From Vibrio taketomensis (GTDB taxonomy: Bacteria > Pseudomonadota > Gammaproteobacteria > Enterobacterales > Vibrionaceae), in the NCBI RefSeq assembly GCF_009938165.1, contig NZ_AP019649.1, positions 1,426,001 through 1,490,000 on the forward strand: a DNA stretch of 64,000 nucleotides, given 5' to 3'. Positions 40,051 through 49,138 of this stretch are shown here, piece after piece; within the stretch, counting starts at the first letter, position 1, and every line of letters starts with the position of its first letter. The notes under the pieces are model-generated. The model was not told the DNA's origin, did no database searches, and worked only from the letters and a program-made list of their open reading frames with translations. A program made the translations under genes and the position numbers.

Positions 40051-40458
40051 ATGAAGTATCACGAAATGACCAAAATTACATTTTCGTGAATTTGAATGCC
40101 GCCTAAGCAAAAAGAAGCCGCTAAACTTTGTTTTAAAACTGAGAGGACAATCACAGAGTGGGATAAAGGAAAACGATACCAGATGAATGTAAAGACTAAT
40201 GAGAATGTATCGTAGGCTTGAATTATCTCATAATGAAAGTTGGGTGGGTTTTGAAATGAGGGTGACAAATTAGTCACACCAACTGGACAGTTAGTTACTC
40301 CTCAACAAGTAATTACAGGGCTCGCACTGTTAGAAATACAATCAGAGCTAGAGATCAAAACAATGAGCAAGTTACTGCAATATGCGAGGGTTATTGCAAA
40401 ATCAAATAACGAAAGCCCTCGTGGTTTGTCGTATATCAATACACTTATGATAAAATAA
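40051..40458 (+). pseudogene. DUF3653-like phage regulatory protein, several frame breaks
   Basis: Joining frames gives MKYHEMTKITFREFECRLSK, KEAAKLCFKTERTITEWDKG and KR-PDECKRLMRMYRRLELS. These continue NESWVGFEMRGDKLVTPTGQ and LVTPQQVITGLALLEIQSEL, ending NTLMIK. The first 60 residues are a helix-turn-helix (EAAKLCFKTERTITEWDKGK). This is the layout of DUF3653 proteins found in dif-integrated Vibrio elements such as TLC, presumed regulators. At least four one-base shifts interrupt it, including an extra T in ACATTTTCG. As written no frame yields the protein. Confidence 0.6.
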
Positions 40459-40487
40459 TATCAGTTTTGTTAGGCTAGTGATTGATT

Positions 40488-41083
40488 ATGAAAGAAATTT
40501 TAGATGCGTTAATGATAAGAATAAAAGTCCATTTTGGGCTAGCTACGATTTTTACATAGAGCAAATGCAAAAATATCATTAAATTTTGTCGTTGATAAGC
40601 CAGAAAAGTTAAGGATGATCGACGAATTTCATTTTGATTTTAAAGTAGTGTTGTGGTGTCTATTTTTCGCAATCATTTACGTTATATTATCGGATTGGTT
40701 GCAATTGATTATCGACTTTTAGTTAAAAGTCTCGTGAATTGAGAAAATTCAAGCTTATACATCGCAGTCTAAACTTGCTCAAGCTGAATATAAGTCGACG
40801 AAAGAATATGCTGGAAAGTTGATCGATCAAGAGTTGGTTGACTGGGAAGGGCAAGGGCAGATCTAATTAAAGAGTTAAACGAGCTCAAACATGACTTTAA
40901 GCTGACATTGAATGAATCTAAACAAGAGTTCGAAAGGAAGCTTTGGAATCAAAAGAAGTATGAATCAATATCTATTAATGATGAAACACAAATTCATATC
41001 AAACGTTATTAGGTGATCACGATGAACTTCGAAGACAGGTATCATTCTTGATGGCCGAACTAAAAAGTAAGAAGACCAACTAA
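40488..41083 (+). pseudogene. Membrane protein with coiled-coil tail, frame breaks
   Basis: Unrecognised. Starting at MKEILDAL and joining frames: KNKSPFWASYDFYIEQMQKY, then VVDKPEKLRMIDEFHFDFK. A transmembrane segment VVLWCLFFAIIYVILSDWLQ is followed by a charged coiled coil (QSKLAQAEYKSTKEYAGKL; LIKELNELKHDFKLTLNES; FERKLWNQKKYES) and the end LMAELKSKKTN. At least four shifts. Being a plus-strand cargo gene beside the DUF3653-like regulator, it could act in immunity or exclusion, but nothing proves it. Confidence 0.45.
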
Positions 41084-41390
41084 TCGACCAAAGAAGCCTA
41101 AGTGCGCAGACTACTAGAATCAATTCGTGAATTTAACGATACAATGAAACAAACAAGCCTTTCGGAGGTTATACTCTTGGCGAAATGAGAGGTGTAGATG
41201 AACGACGTAAAAAGTATCAGAGATACTGCAACAAGCTGAGTTCATCAATAACGTACAATCAAATAATAAGCTAGAAATGACGTTCAATTAGAAGACTCTA
41301 AGGTCTCGTGATTGAGTGCATATTCAAGCATTTTGAGGTGAAGTTTCACCCCGTATGGATTGAACGGGTGATCTGCTACCACTAAAGAAT
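41084..41390. other. 307-bp region between convergent prophage genes
   Basis: Contains broken coding traces on the plus strand (VRRLLESIREFNDTMKQTSL and GEMRGVDERRK) that may be the continuation of the coiled-coil gene or another lost gene. No terminator with a T-run is visible. Confidence 0.35.
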
Positions 41391-41704
41391 CTAAAAATGT
41401 TCGAAATCTAATTGAATTAGATTCTCAGGGTAGTCGTATCGATAGCCTTTTACTATTGTCCCTTAAGAATTGGCACAACTCTGAGTTACCAGTTGTCGAA
41501 ACTTTTTCTATGATGGCATATCCATTCTTATGGTTCATTTTGACCATTACGTTACAAAATCCGCCATTACCGTCATACTCCATACCTAATATCGCTGATA
41601 AGCCTTTCCTTGATGTAGGCTGCAACTCTATTGCCATCCGCATCATCCGCAGCTAGTTTGAACGGTAAGCTAATAAATGCACATAGCATAATCATACGAA
41701 ACAT
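41391..41704 (-). CDS. Prophage-encoded exported TolA domain-III-like protein, frame breaks
   Basis: About 104 residues when joined. Signal peptide MFRMIMLCAFISLPFKLAA, then DDADGNRVAAYIKERLISDI, GMEYDGNGGFCNVMVKMNHK, NGYAIIEKVSTTGNSELCQF and the C-terminal KGYRYDYPENLIQLDFEHF. The order helix, Cys strand, strand, G-x-x-x-LC helix, and final LDF-type strand is that of TolA domain III; the two cysteines are 27 apart. It aligns along its full length with the protein at 39260-39580 (both DDA near the mature start, NG-x-C-x-V, M-x-H, LC, KG-Y/F-Y, PE). Two one-base shifts break it (near 41590 and 41440). It ends the zot-side minus-strand module. Confidence 0.65.
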
Positions 41705-41713
41705 AATAAACCC

Positions 41714-41908
41714 TCACTGCAATAAATGAGCAAATATCATCGGATGCGCCTTATACAGGTACACCGAAAAAGTGACACCAAGCATAAAACCAATTAGAAG
41801 CGGGATTACTGGCAAAGATGTGTTGGTGAATTGATTGATTTTTCTATAAGGCTTAGGGTCATAAACGTAATCTTTTCGGCGCTGATTCAATCGCCTAATC
41901 TTATTCAT
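41714..41908 (-). CDS. Small prophage membrane protein, 64 aa
   Basis: MNKIRRLNQRRKDYVYDPKP: strongly basic N-terminal half, then one transmembrane segment (LPVIPLLIGFMLGVTFSVYL, residues ~33-52) and a short tail. Topology would be N-in. Intact frame. It directly precedes the TolA-III-like gene with 9 bp between, so the two are likely translated from one message. Function unknown. Confidence 0.6.
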   Translation of the reverse strand: MNKIRRLNQRRKDYVYDPKPYRKINQFTNTSLPVIPLLIGFMLGVTFSVYLYKAHPMIFAHLLQ

Positions 41909-42258
41909 AGATTTTGCTCAAATGTTAAATAGACCCAATCTCACAAACAAACAAAAACAAAACAAGCAATAACCAAATTACCGAGCGAGCGCCAATATGT
42001 GGAAAACTTTGGATAACAAAAACACGTTATCAAGAGTTTACCACAAATGGCTATCAACCTCACTACACGCAGGTTAGTTTGTGCTCCGCACCTAATAATG
42101 TTTTGTTTTTTAAAGAAATGACATGCATACCAAACTTAGAACGCCTCTATTGCATTGGTGGCCATATTAACTAACGACATATCTTACATTGGGTTAGATG
42201 GGACTGCATTTGGTTTTCATCTGGCGGAGCTAGCGCGCAAGTCACTTGAATCGTTTTA
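41909..42258. other. 350-bp non-coding stretch between zot and the small terminal genes
   Basis: Contains an inverted repeat GATAAC / GTTATC with an 8-base spacer (42011-42030) and AT-rich sequence. It may hold a promoter for the two downstream minus-strand genes, or phage replication or packaging signals. No gene seen. Confidence 0.4.
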
Positions 42259-43455
42259 TTATCCTGAGTAGTTAACCAAGCAAGGCAAGGAGGTCGGCGT
42301 TACTGTAATTGCGTAGTACGAGTAATCGAAACTACGATGATAGCGGTCGTGTAAGGCGTAATCGTAAGTCAAAGACCCATCATCTTTACGCCAAAGTACA
42401 TAACCTGAGATATACACACCTTGCAGATAGTCAGGAACGGAAGGGACCAACACCTGTTTGGTGTCTTGAGTCAGTTTGGCTGCTTGAGTTACTACTTCGG
42501 TAGCTGGCGTTTCGACAATCACTTCCTCATCTGCAAAGGCACTTTGAAAGAAGTAGACCGCTAGCCGACGAACAGCAAAAAGAAAAGTAACTGAAATTTT
42601 GGGAAGGTGGCTTTTCTTTTGGCAACTTATTTCATCTAACTGTATTTTCATTTCAGGTTCCAATTCTTCATCTTCTTCCGTGTTTTCATAATCAGGAAGA
42701 ACGACATCAGGATAATACTTGTCACGTATCAACTGGTATTTACGCAAGGTTACACCTGGCAACAGAGTGTAGGGCGCACGCATATCATCTCGACCATTGA
42801 GATGTTCATACTTAATTGGAATAATTGGTTGGTGTCATATGTGCCGAAGTATTGAGTCGGACGGTACATTTCAGAGCGGTAGTTTTATTACCTTGAGTTT
42901 TCTTTCCTCGACGATAACCAGCAGAGTTAATGTGTGGCAGTATTTTGGATTCGGTTTCGGTGCCTTTGGATTTAATTATGTTGTATATGTCATTACAGGT
43001 CTGAAAAGATGCCAAGACGAAAATGATCCTCGAGTACAACAAATGAATTCTTCACCAAGACCTTTAAGAATCTGTTTATCAACAGACTCAGGGTCTTGAG
43101 TTGCCAAATAAATATCCCATCCTTTTTACGAATTAAGCGTAGATAAGCAATCCATTTAGGACGGTCTTTGTCGTTCCAATCACGAGTTAAGAAGATGGAT
43201 GTTTCATCTAAGAACAAACCACCAAGCTTTTTCTTTTCGCCATAAGGAGCACCACGACCAAGAGCAATAATATCCTCCAGTCGTGGAATATCTGGAAGTC
43301 GAGTAATAGGTGTATTGAAGTTTGGTGATAAACGCTCAGGAAGACTTGAACGTTTGTCGCAACGCGAGATCCACGACGCAGGTAATCCTGCATTTTCTTA
43401 GCAAAGAAAATACCTTTACCAGCACCAAGGTTCCATATACCCAATAACACGGCAT
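42259..43455 (-). pseudogene. zot: Zot-family phage assembly ATPase (pI), several frame breaks
   Basis: Inner-membrane ATPase that drives extrusion of filamentous phage. Joined frames: LLGIWNLGAGKGIFFAKKMQ (Walker A-like, with GAGKG instead of GAGKS), DYLRRGSRVATNV, then RLSPNFNTPITRLPDIPRLE, GRGAPYGEKKKLGGLFLDET (Walker B), SIFLTRDWNDKDRPKWIAYL and ATQDPESVDKQILKGLGEEF. Near the end come YRPTQYFGTYDTNQLF and the periplasmic tail VPDYLQGVYISGYVLWRKDD. About 399 residues, the same as CTXphi Zot. At least four shifts. The start overlaps the stop of the pVI-like gene. Confidence 0.82.
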
Positions 43456-43767
43456 TACTTAGCACCCAACTTAATAATTTTGGTCTTCATCAAGTAAACC
43501 TGAGCAATGACATGAGCAGAACCAATTGCTGACATGCACTGACCTATGTTACCCGGTAACAACGCTAAAACCAGCCACATTACCTGTTGGGTAACCGGAG
43601 AGAAACTAACGACGGCAACAATCGACCCCATAAACGCAATGTATAATGCGATATAGAGGAAATCACAGCACCTAAAAAGTAAGTCGACTTGTCACCTCAG
43701 CGGTCTTGATACCAATGAAGCCCGCTAACCAACCACCTAAACGTTCAAACAATAAACGCATCATCAT
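43455..43767 (-). pseudogene. pVI-like (DUF2523) minor coat/assembly membrane protein, frame breaks
   Basis: Starts MMMRLLFERLGGWLAGFIGI, where the start overlaps the stop of the pIII-like gene. After shifts it continues ALYIAFMGSIVAVVSFSPVT, VMWLVLALLPGNIGQCMSAI and AHVIAQVYLMKTKIIKLGAK. Three hydrophobic segments and a location between pIII and Zot are the signature of pVI-type DUF2523 proteins, which cap the phage end released last. About 104 residues. Confidence 0.7.
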
Positions 43768-45174
43768 GAAGCCCTCACTGTACGATTAAACAGAACGTAG
43801 ATATAAAGCATCGTTGATAGATATAACGCCCATTCAATTGTAGGGCGGAATATGGATTCCCAAGGCTCACAATGCTTATCAAAACAATGGTTTTGGTTAG
43901 TCGACCGATAAATGTTTCACTAAAGCCTAAACAGGCACCACCACCAAATGTAAAGTATCCAAAGGGATTCCATTCCATCGAGGGAACATCAGGTGAGAGG
44001 TTCTGTTCAATAAAATCACTGTAAGGCACTAGCAACAGCATCGGTATGCTTTGTTAATGCATCATCTACCGAACCAAGGCCATCAGCAGCATCCTGAAAA
44101 TTCTTAGTTTGAACCTCCTCAAACTCAGTGCGAGTCATGGGACCGATAACCGGAAGAGGTACAGGAAAGGGTAACTCAGGGTCAGGATTCGGGTCTGGGT
44201 CTGGGTCAGGATTTGGGTTCGGGTCAGGATTCGGATTTGGTTTATCACCGGGCAAAACCTCAGTACCCGGTAAAGGCCACTCTTGAAATCCTCCCGGCGT
44301 TCCCGGTAACGCACCAGGTAAAGCCAACCTTCAGGCCAAGCACCTGGTAATTCACCCAGCCAATCATCATATTCTGGTTTTGGCGTATCAACAGGGCGCT
44401 TATGGGATGCGAATCCGGCAACTCTTTAGGATAAGGGTTGGTCAAAGGCTTTGGTGGCGCAAATGGTTGTGTTAACGGTTCAATATCTGGAAACCATTTC
44501 GGGTCAGGGTGTACTGATGGAATGTCACTGACATCAGGCTCAGGAAACCAAACATCAGGACCAAAATCAGGCGGTGATGCCCAAAATTCGTTAGCAAATT
44601 GTTCATCAGAAATCTTGACGCCAGCGCGTTGTAGGTCACCGTCATTAATAAACAATACGCCATGATGGCTAGGATTTTTTATCAACAGACACCCATACAT
44701 GCCAACCGTTATCGTATTCGAGATATTCAGAACCAGAAGCTTGAGCAGCGGATTGCTGAAGTGCAAAACAACCCTCTAAACTATATGCAACACCATAAGA
44801 GCCTGAACTTATTATTTCGACACTGAATAAAATTAGTGGACACTTTTTCAGTATTTAAGACACCGACCTCAGTAGCAACATATCCTAATGCTGTAAATAC
44901 AATCGCCCATTTAGCCGATGATTTAGCATGCTTTAGCCAATTCGATTTCGTCGAACTTGCATTACACGCAAAGACAGGGTCGTTAGCTGCCCAAGGTTTT
45001 TACCACATATCGACTTAGAGACAATCTTGTCAGTCGCAACTGAAACGGCGACACCGCAACGATATCGAGAGCAACACCAGCGAACAAAGAAGTGCAGCAT
45101 TAGCGCGTTGAACTGGAAAATAGAGACAAAGAAGCAAAGTGAATAAACAGCGATTCTTTTAGTAGTAGTTTCAT
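43764..45174 (-). pseudogene. pIII-like receptor-binding minor coat protein, several frame breaks
   Basis: Position after the coat terminator and before pVI marks the adsorption protein, which in CTXphi binds pilus and TolA. Signal-like start MKLLLK plus RIAVYSLCFFVSIFQFNA. Then N-terminal domain pieces (GSYGVAYSLEGCFALQQSAA; EYLEYDNGWHVWVSVDKK; HGVLFINDGDLQRAGVKISD), and a long Pro-rich linker ending in an Asn/Pro/Asp repeat at ~44170-44243. The C-terminal domain contains MTRTEFEEVQTKNFQDAADG and DFIEQNLSPDVPSMEWNPFG. The membrane anchor is EWALYLSTMLYIYVLFNRTV, then a basic end. About 470 residues. At least five shifts. Confidence 0.7.
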
Positions 45175-45188
45175 CCCAAACCCACTAG

Positions 45189-45210
45189 AAAAAGGCGGAA
45201 GAACCCGCTT
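45189..45210 (-). terminator. Terminator after the major coat gene
   Basis: Minus strand: AGCGG, loop, CCGCC, TTTTTC. A terminator directly after the coat gene is typical of filamentous phages and keeps coat expression high relative to pIII. Confidence 0.8.
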
Positions 45211-45233
45211 GTAATGAGCTAACGTGAAAACAA

Positions 45234-45486
45234 TTAGCTTGCAGCGGAAGCGATGAAACCTTTGACAAGATTCATGCCTACGGTAACCAAGAACGACAGC
45301 GAGAACGGGTGAAACCAGCACCAGCAGCAATGGCCGCATCCGTTAACACCATTCGAGATAGCATCAACAGCCGCTTGGTCAAGTGCCGCATTAGCAGTTG
45401 ACGAAGCGACAGTCGCAGTCACGGTCATAGCAGTGACAAGAACTTTACGATTTTTCAGAGATGAAGTTTTTGATTGTGTCTTTCAT
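45234..45486 (-). pseudogene. Major coat protein (pVIII-like), frame breaks
   Basis: Joined frames give a long signal peptide (MKDTIKNFIS, LKNRKVLVTAMTVTATVASS, TANA) and a mature protein of about 48 residues. It starts ALDQAAVDAISNGVN with an acidic N-terminus. A DAAIAAGAGFTVLAVVL-VTVG membrane span and a Lys-containing end (MNLVKGFIASAAS) that would contact DNA follow. GAGG lies eight bases before the ATG. At least three shifts (~45455, ~45345 and ~45280). Length and charge pattern are characteristic. Confidence 0.75.
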
Positions 45487-45718
45487 AAAATAATCCTCAA
45501 TTGGACGTGCAGAAAGGATGATATTGCGTACGTGACGGAATAACATCCCAGTAGTTAAGCCAAAACCAACATACAAGCCTTGCGGAATCACAACGTTGAG
45601 AATGAAATTTAACTCATACATTTGAATTGAACCCCATAGCAAAGAGGAGCATATACCCCAAAGCAATATATATTGACTCAGTTGGCAGATTCGCGATTGT
45701 TTGGGTTGTTTCTACCAT
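45445..45718 (-). pseudogene. Small prophage membrane protein preceding the coat gene, frame break
   Basis: Starts MVETTQTIANLPTESIYIAL, one base overlapping the previous stop. After a shift near 45630 it continues ELNFILNVVIPQGLYVGFGL and TTGMLFRHVRNIILSARPIE. Two hydrophobic segments. It may represent a pVII/pIX-type minor coat protein or an assembly factor. The open frame reads on into the coat start (45486), but the true stop is probably the TGA overlapping that ATG. I do not recognise the family. Confidence 0.5.
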
Positions 45719-46116
45719 TACCTAAACCTCCAGTAGACACAGAACCCGATTAGGCCGAAAACAACAACGAGGCAAATAATAATGTGAGGAACGGCTGTAA
45801 TCTTAACTCTATTTAAGTTCTGGAAGGAGAACAGGTGGAAACCAGTCAAAGATACGTGGCGACCTTCATCATTGCCGAAGCTGAACGTTTTGTACTCAAC
45901 ATCGAAATGAGTGCGCTTACCAATAAACTGCTTAAAGTGCTTACCACCTTCGCCGTTATTCCATAGCTCAGGACTGATTTTTACTTCAATAGTGGCAGTG
46001 GGATTGGTAGTAATTAGATTTAACTTACCAATTTGAGTTTGCTGACCCGAACCACGGTCAGTTTTGGTCTCTTGGATGATGTCACTATCATCTAGAATCA
46101 AACCTTCTAATTTCAT
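45718..46116 (-). CDS. Probable ssDNA-binding protein (pV position)
   Basis: 132 residues from MKLEGLILDDSDIIQETKTD, with GAAGGAAACG upstream. The first ~100 residues are beta-rich (IGKLNLITTNPTATIEVKIS; FIGKRTHFDVEYKTFSFGND), as expected for a gene-V-type OB protein following the replication gene. The last 27 residues (ITAVPHIIICLVVVFGLIGF) form a membrane segment, unusual for pV. Either a frame slip fuses a second small hydrophobic protein, or this is a different membrane protein. The longer upstream extension in the frame has no ribosome-binding site. Confidence 0.5.
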   Translation of the reverse strand: MKLEGLILDDSDIIQETKTDRGSGQQTQIGKLNLITTNPTATIEVKISPELWNNGEGGKHFKQFIGKRTHFDVEYKTFSFGNDEGRHVSLTGFHLFSFQNLNRVKITAVPHIIICLVVVFGLIGFCVYWRFR

Positions 46117-46188
46117 CTTTTCGTTTCCTTCTGTTTTCAATTTTAAAGCGGAGTTATTGACACAAGTCCAAGGGCGATTTAGTGAGTC

Positions 46189-46214
46189 CACTGGACGGGC
46201 TAAGCCGTCCAGTG
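46189..46214. repeat. Perfect 10-bp inverted repeat
   Basis: CACTGGACGG, loop GGCTAAG-like six bases, CCGTCCAGTG. It spans the stop codon of the small gene at 46200-46360 and precedes the pV-like gene. No T-run on either side, so it may control translation or be a phage DNA signal rather than a terminator. Confidence 0.7.
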
Positions 46215-46360
46215 CGCCTCATTAAAGTCGCCAAAGAGCATGAGGCATTCCAACTCTTCGTAATAAGCGCATGCTCATACTCTTCGTAACGTTGCTCGCA
46301 CATGCGGTGATATTCTTTCTCGCGCTCTAGTGCATCGAAGTAATCAACAACACCCGTCAT
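46200..46360 (-). pseudogene. Small acidic prophage protein, frame break
   Basis: Starts MTGVVDYFDALEREKEYHRM overlapping the end of the replication gene. The better ending after one missing base near 46258 is YYEELECLMLFGDFNEAHWTA, giving 52 residues that stop inside the inverted repeat. Acidic and helical; function unknown. Confidence 0.4.
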
Positions 46361-48149
46361 AATGCGTTTTGAGCGGCTAAAATTTCTCTTTGTTCTCGGT
46401 TTCCCAATGACGAAACGAGTGCAAAGAAATACTTTCTAAACATAACGCCAGCAATCTTGCCTTGAGCCGCATCACCGAAGCGAGTGGGCGAATATTCGCC
46501 TGACTGCATTAACTTATCGATAGCATCAGGAGCGTCATATTGAACACGGATTGGTTGGTCTTTACGCTTGACGAACACGCCGCCCATTGCGTAACAAAAT
46601 CCTTCCAATCACCGATATCAGCGGCTTTGCGGATTTTCTCTAATAGAAAATGTTCGGTTTCTGATAGGTCAGATAACACGGTATCGTCCTCTTTGAATTC
46701 TTCACGGAATCGGCGCATTTCACGCCAAGCCGTAACGGAAGGGCCACCAATGAATTGAAATTGTTTAACCTGATTAACACGAGACCAAGCAACAACACGC
46801 TCAGCAGCATCAATACCATTGAGAGATGAACCTTTGTCTGAATCGATATGTTTACCGTCTATGCTTTTACTTAGATATTTCGCAACATAACCAACCGCGC
46901 TACCTTTTGCAGGGTCGATATATTCAGCAGTAAAGCGGTGCTTCTTGGCGCCCAATTCTTTCGGAGAGTCCAAAACGCTAAACGCTTAAACTCACTGACA
47001 ATGTCACGATGCTCAGGCAGCATGAATAGTAGATAGTGATGATGTGGTGTGCCGTCTTGATGTGGTTCGACAATACGCATGCCATAAACTTTGATATCTT
47101 TCTTCGGCAGAATTTTGCCGAGAGATTGCCATGAGATTAGATATTGATGCGCTTCTTTTGTCGGTTTACCAGCGTCAATCCATTTAGATTAACTGACCTT
47201 TCGATACGGCATGAAAGCGGCTAGGCTGTCGATGTATAAAACATGGCGCAATAGCCGTTTTCTTTAGCGATTTCCTCAAAACCACGGAGACGCACAAACA
47301 TTTCACCACGTCGAATATCACGATTTGAAACTGACTTGTCTGAAAGCTCGGCTAACGTAAACCAGTTATCAGCGTTATCAACATCAAATGCGACCGTGTT
47401 TTCCAAGGCAATACGATTGAGGAATTACGCACGCTGGCGTAGAACTGAAAAATCAGAGCAATAAACTTGTTTTCGTTGAACAAGCGCCAAGTCTCTCGCG
47501 ACCTGTTCAACAATGTAGGCGTACTTTTACGAAGTTGACGACGTAAAAGATTTCATCGCAAGCACGGTTAACTAATGAAAAAGTTCGCCATGTAATGCTT
47601 TTGATTTCACCAACTCCGGACGGAAACACAGGCCAATAGAATCTAATAATTGCGTAGCAACATGAAAGCGTTTAAATACAGAAGAGCACAACCGCTGGCA
47701 TCACAAGGAATTGTTCGATTTCACGTTTAAATTGTTTGGACTTGTTATGAGCTAACTGAACTATCTCATCATCGCTCATCGCGGCACTTTTCTGATTAAT
47801 CAACAAACGCTGATTTGCATCTTCAATAACCTGGAGCGCCTCAAGCGTATGTTTTGTTTCGCACATCTAGAAATGAACGAGTCATGTGACGACTGAAATC
47901 TCCGTGTCGATACGTGTTGATATAGAGCGGAGTGCGCCAATCTTCTAAAGTGTTGAACTGAAACAGCCCAACGCTCAGGAAGTTGTAACTTTCCAATGTG
48001 CTCACCGAACGCAGATAGGCGAGGTGACAACCGACCAAACGAAACCATACGCTTAGTGATTGGTTTCGGTGCATCACCATAATGGCGAGCCAGTTCAACA
48101 GTGGCGTGTATAGGTGCGTTTCGTTTGATGCGAAGTTAATTGAAATCAT
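46357..48149 (-). pseudogene. Rolling-circle replication initiator, phage gpA type (HUH), several frame breaks
   Basis: About 597 residues when joined, starting MISINFASNETHLYTPLLNW. Visible pieces: MVSFGRLSPRLSAFGEHIGK, NTLEDWRTPLYINTYRHG, a helical middle (TLEALQVIEDANQRLLINQK), FTLAELSDKSVSNRDIRRGE. The catalytic core has the metal-binding HUH motif EPHQDGTPHHHYLLF (near 47044), and the tyrosine pair in GYVAKYLSKSIDG (YxxxY, near 46889). AERVVAWSRVNQVKQFQFIG and GPSVTAWREMRRF close the core. These are the marks of P2/phiX174 gpA-type initiators that nick the origin and ligate circles. At least six shifts. Location upstream of the pV-like gene fits. Confidence 0.75.
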
Positions 48150-48410
48150 TGAGCGCCCTCAAGAGAAACTAACAACGCACGTTTGTTTTCATCTTCAGAA
48201 CAAGATTGGATTTGAGCGTATTCAACGTGGGATATTTCGTTGTTAGACAAGGCATCAGCAATGAGCGGAACACACGAATCGTGACGAGAAATAGCTTTGA
48301 CCACCTCATAGTCAAGAGGAGAAATGTCAGAATAAAGAGGCTATAAAAACGAGAACTAAAAGCAGTAACGCGAATAACAAGCAAAAGTAAAGTTCTGACA
48401 GTGTAAGCAT
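48146..48410 (-). pseudogene. Small prophage membrane protein, frame break
   Basis: Starts MLTLSELYFCLLFALLLLVL with one transmembrane helix and, after a shift near 48327, a soluble tail YSDISPLDYEVVKAISRHDS, CVPLIADALSNNEISHVEYA. It ends RALLVSLEGAQ overlapping the start of the replication gene by four bases. About 87 residues. Start lies one base after the exonuclease stop. Function unknown. Confidence 0.45.
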
Positions 48411-48411
48411 A

Positions 48412-48975
48412 TCAGCAGCCCTCAACGATTTTTGCATTAACCGCGTGAATAAGACGGCGCGTCATTTCACAATCAGCCGTGCACGGTGAGCTTTTAAATC
48501 AGAAACATCGATACCTTGTTGACGACAAGCATTAGTGAGATTGCCATCTAAGATTTTCATGATAGTCATCCCATTGACCGTAGAAACCGGCATACCAAAC
48601 CATTGCACAATGAGACATTGAATAGAGAGCGATTGAGTCTCGAATAAGAACGTGTCTGAGCAGAAACGAAAGAGATTGAAGGATTAAGCGAATATCAAAA
48701 TCTTCGTTGTAGATAACGAGCTCTTTGTCGCGTAAAAGTGGCTCAACATGACGTTCCCAAATGATTTTAAAGTTTGGAGAATCCTTACATCATCATTGGT
48801 GATACCGTGAATACGCGTAGCTTGAGCAGGGATAGGACAAGGTTGCATGAGAGAAGTAAACAAGACGTCACCAGTTAGTGCATTAATCATGATATTTCAA
48901 CGACTTCGGAATTGTTATCCAAGCCAGTCGTTTCAGTATCAAGAATCACAGCATGGTAAGATCTAGTATTTCCAT
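48412..48975 (-). pseudogene. DnaQ/ExoX-like 3'-5' exonuclease, frame breaks
   Basis: Joined frames: HAVILDTETTGLDNNSEVVE (DxE metal ligands), INALTGDVLFTSLMQPCPIP, ATRIHGITNDDV, then IIWERHVEPLLRDKELVIYN and EDFDIRLI (second Asp). The end is GIDVSDLKAHRALADCEMT, with the HxxxxD motif. These are all the motifs of the DEDDh exonuclease superfamily. About 188 residues. At least three shifts (just after the start, ~48780 and ~48500). It is the first gene of the leftward phage operon, directly behind the operator region. Confidence 0.65.
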
Positions 48976-49045
48976 AGCAACCACCTTGAACAGTTGAAGT
49001 GAGCGACCAAGCAGAATGCTTCAAGGGCAACGCCAGCAGTCTAGA

Positions 49046-49104
49046 TTCGATTTATCGAAACTCTAAATGCGATTAATCGGATTTACAAGATGCGAAAAAT
49101 CGCA
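49046..49104. promoter_or_regulatory. Three tandem operator-like palindromes
   Basis: TTCGATTTATCGAA (49046-49059), TGCGATTAATCGGA (49068-49081) and TGCGAAAAATCGCA (49091-49104). They share the form (T)GCGAT-nn-ATCGC(A) and start 22 and 23 bp apart, two helical turns. They lie between the divergent exonuclease operon and the DUF3693 gene, and so are probable binding sites for the repressor. Confidence 0.65.
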
Positions 49105-49138
49105 ATTGAGCTACAATGGAGAAAATACGGAGGTGCTT

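Noticed and set aside
42797..43099. Plus-strand 100-codon frame inside zot
   Set aside because: Opposite-strand shadow; the minus strand carries conserved Zot sequence here.
44170..44243. Short tandem-like repeats that might suggest a CRISPR or satellite
   Set aside because: They are the coding repeat of the Asn/Pro/Asp linker of the pIII-like protein.
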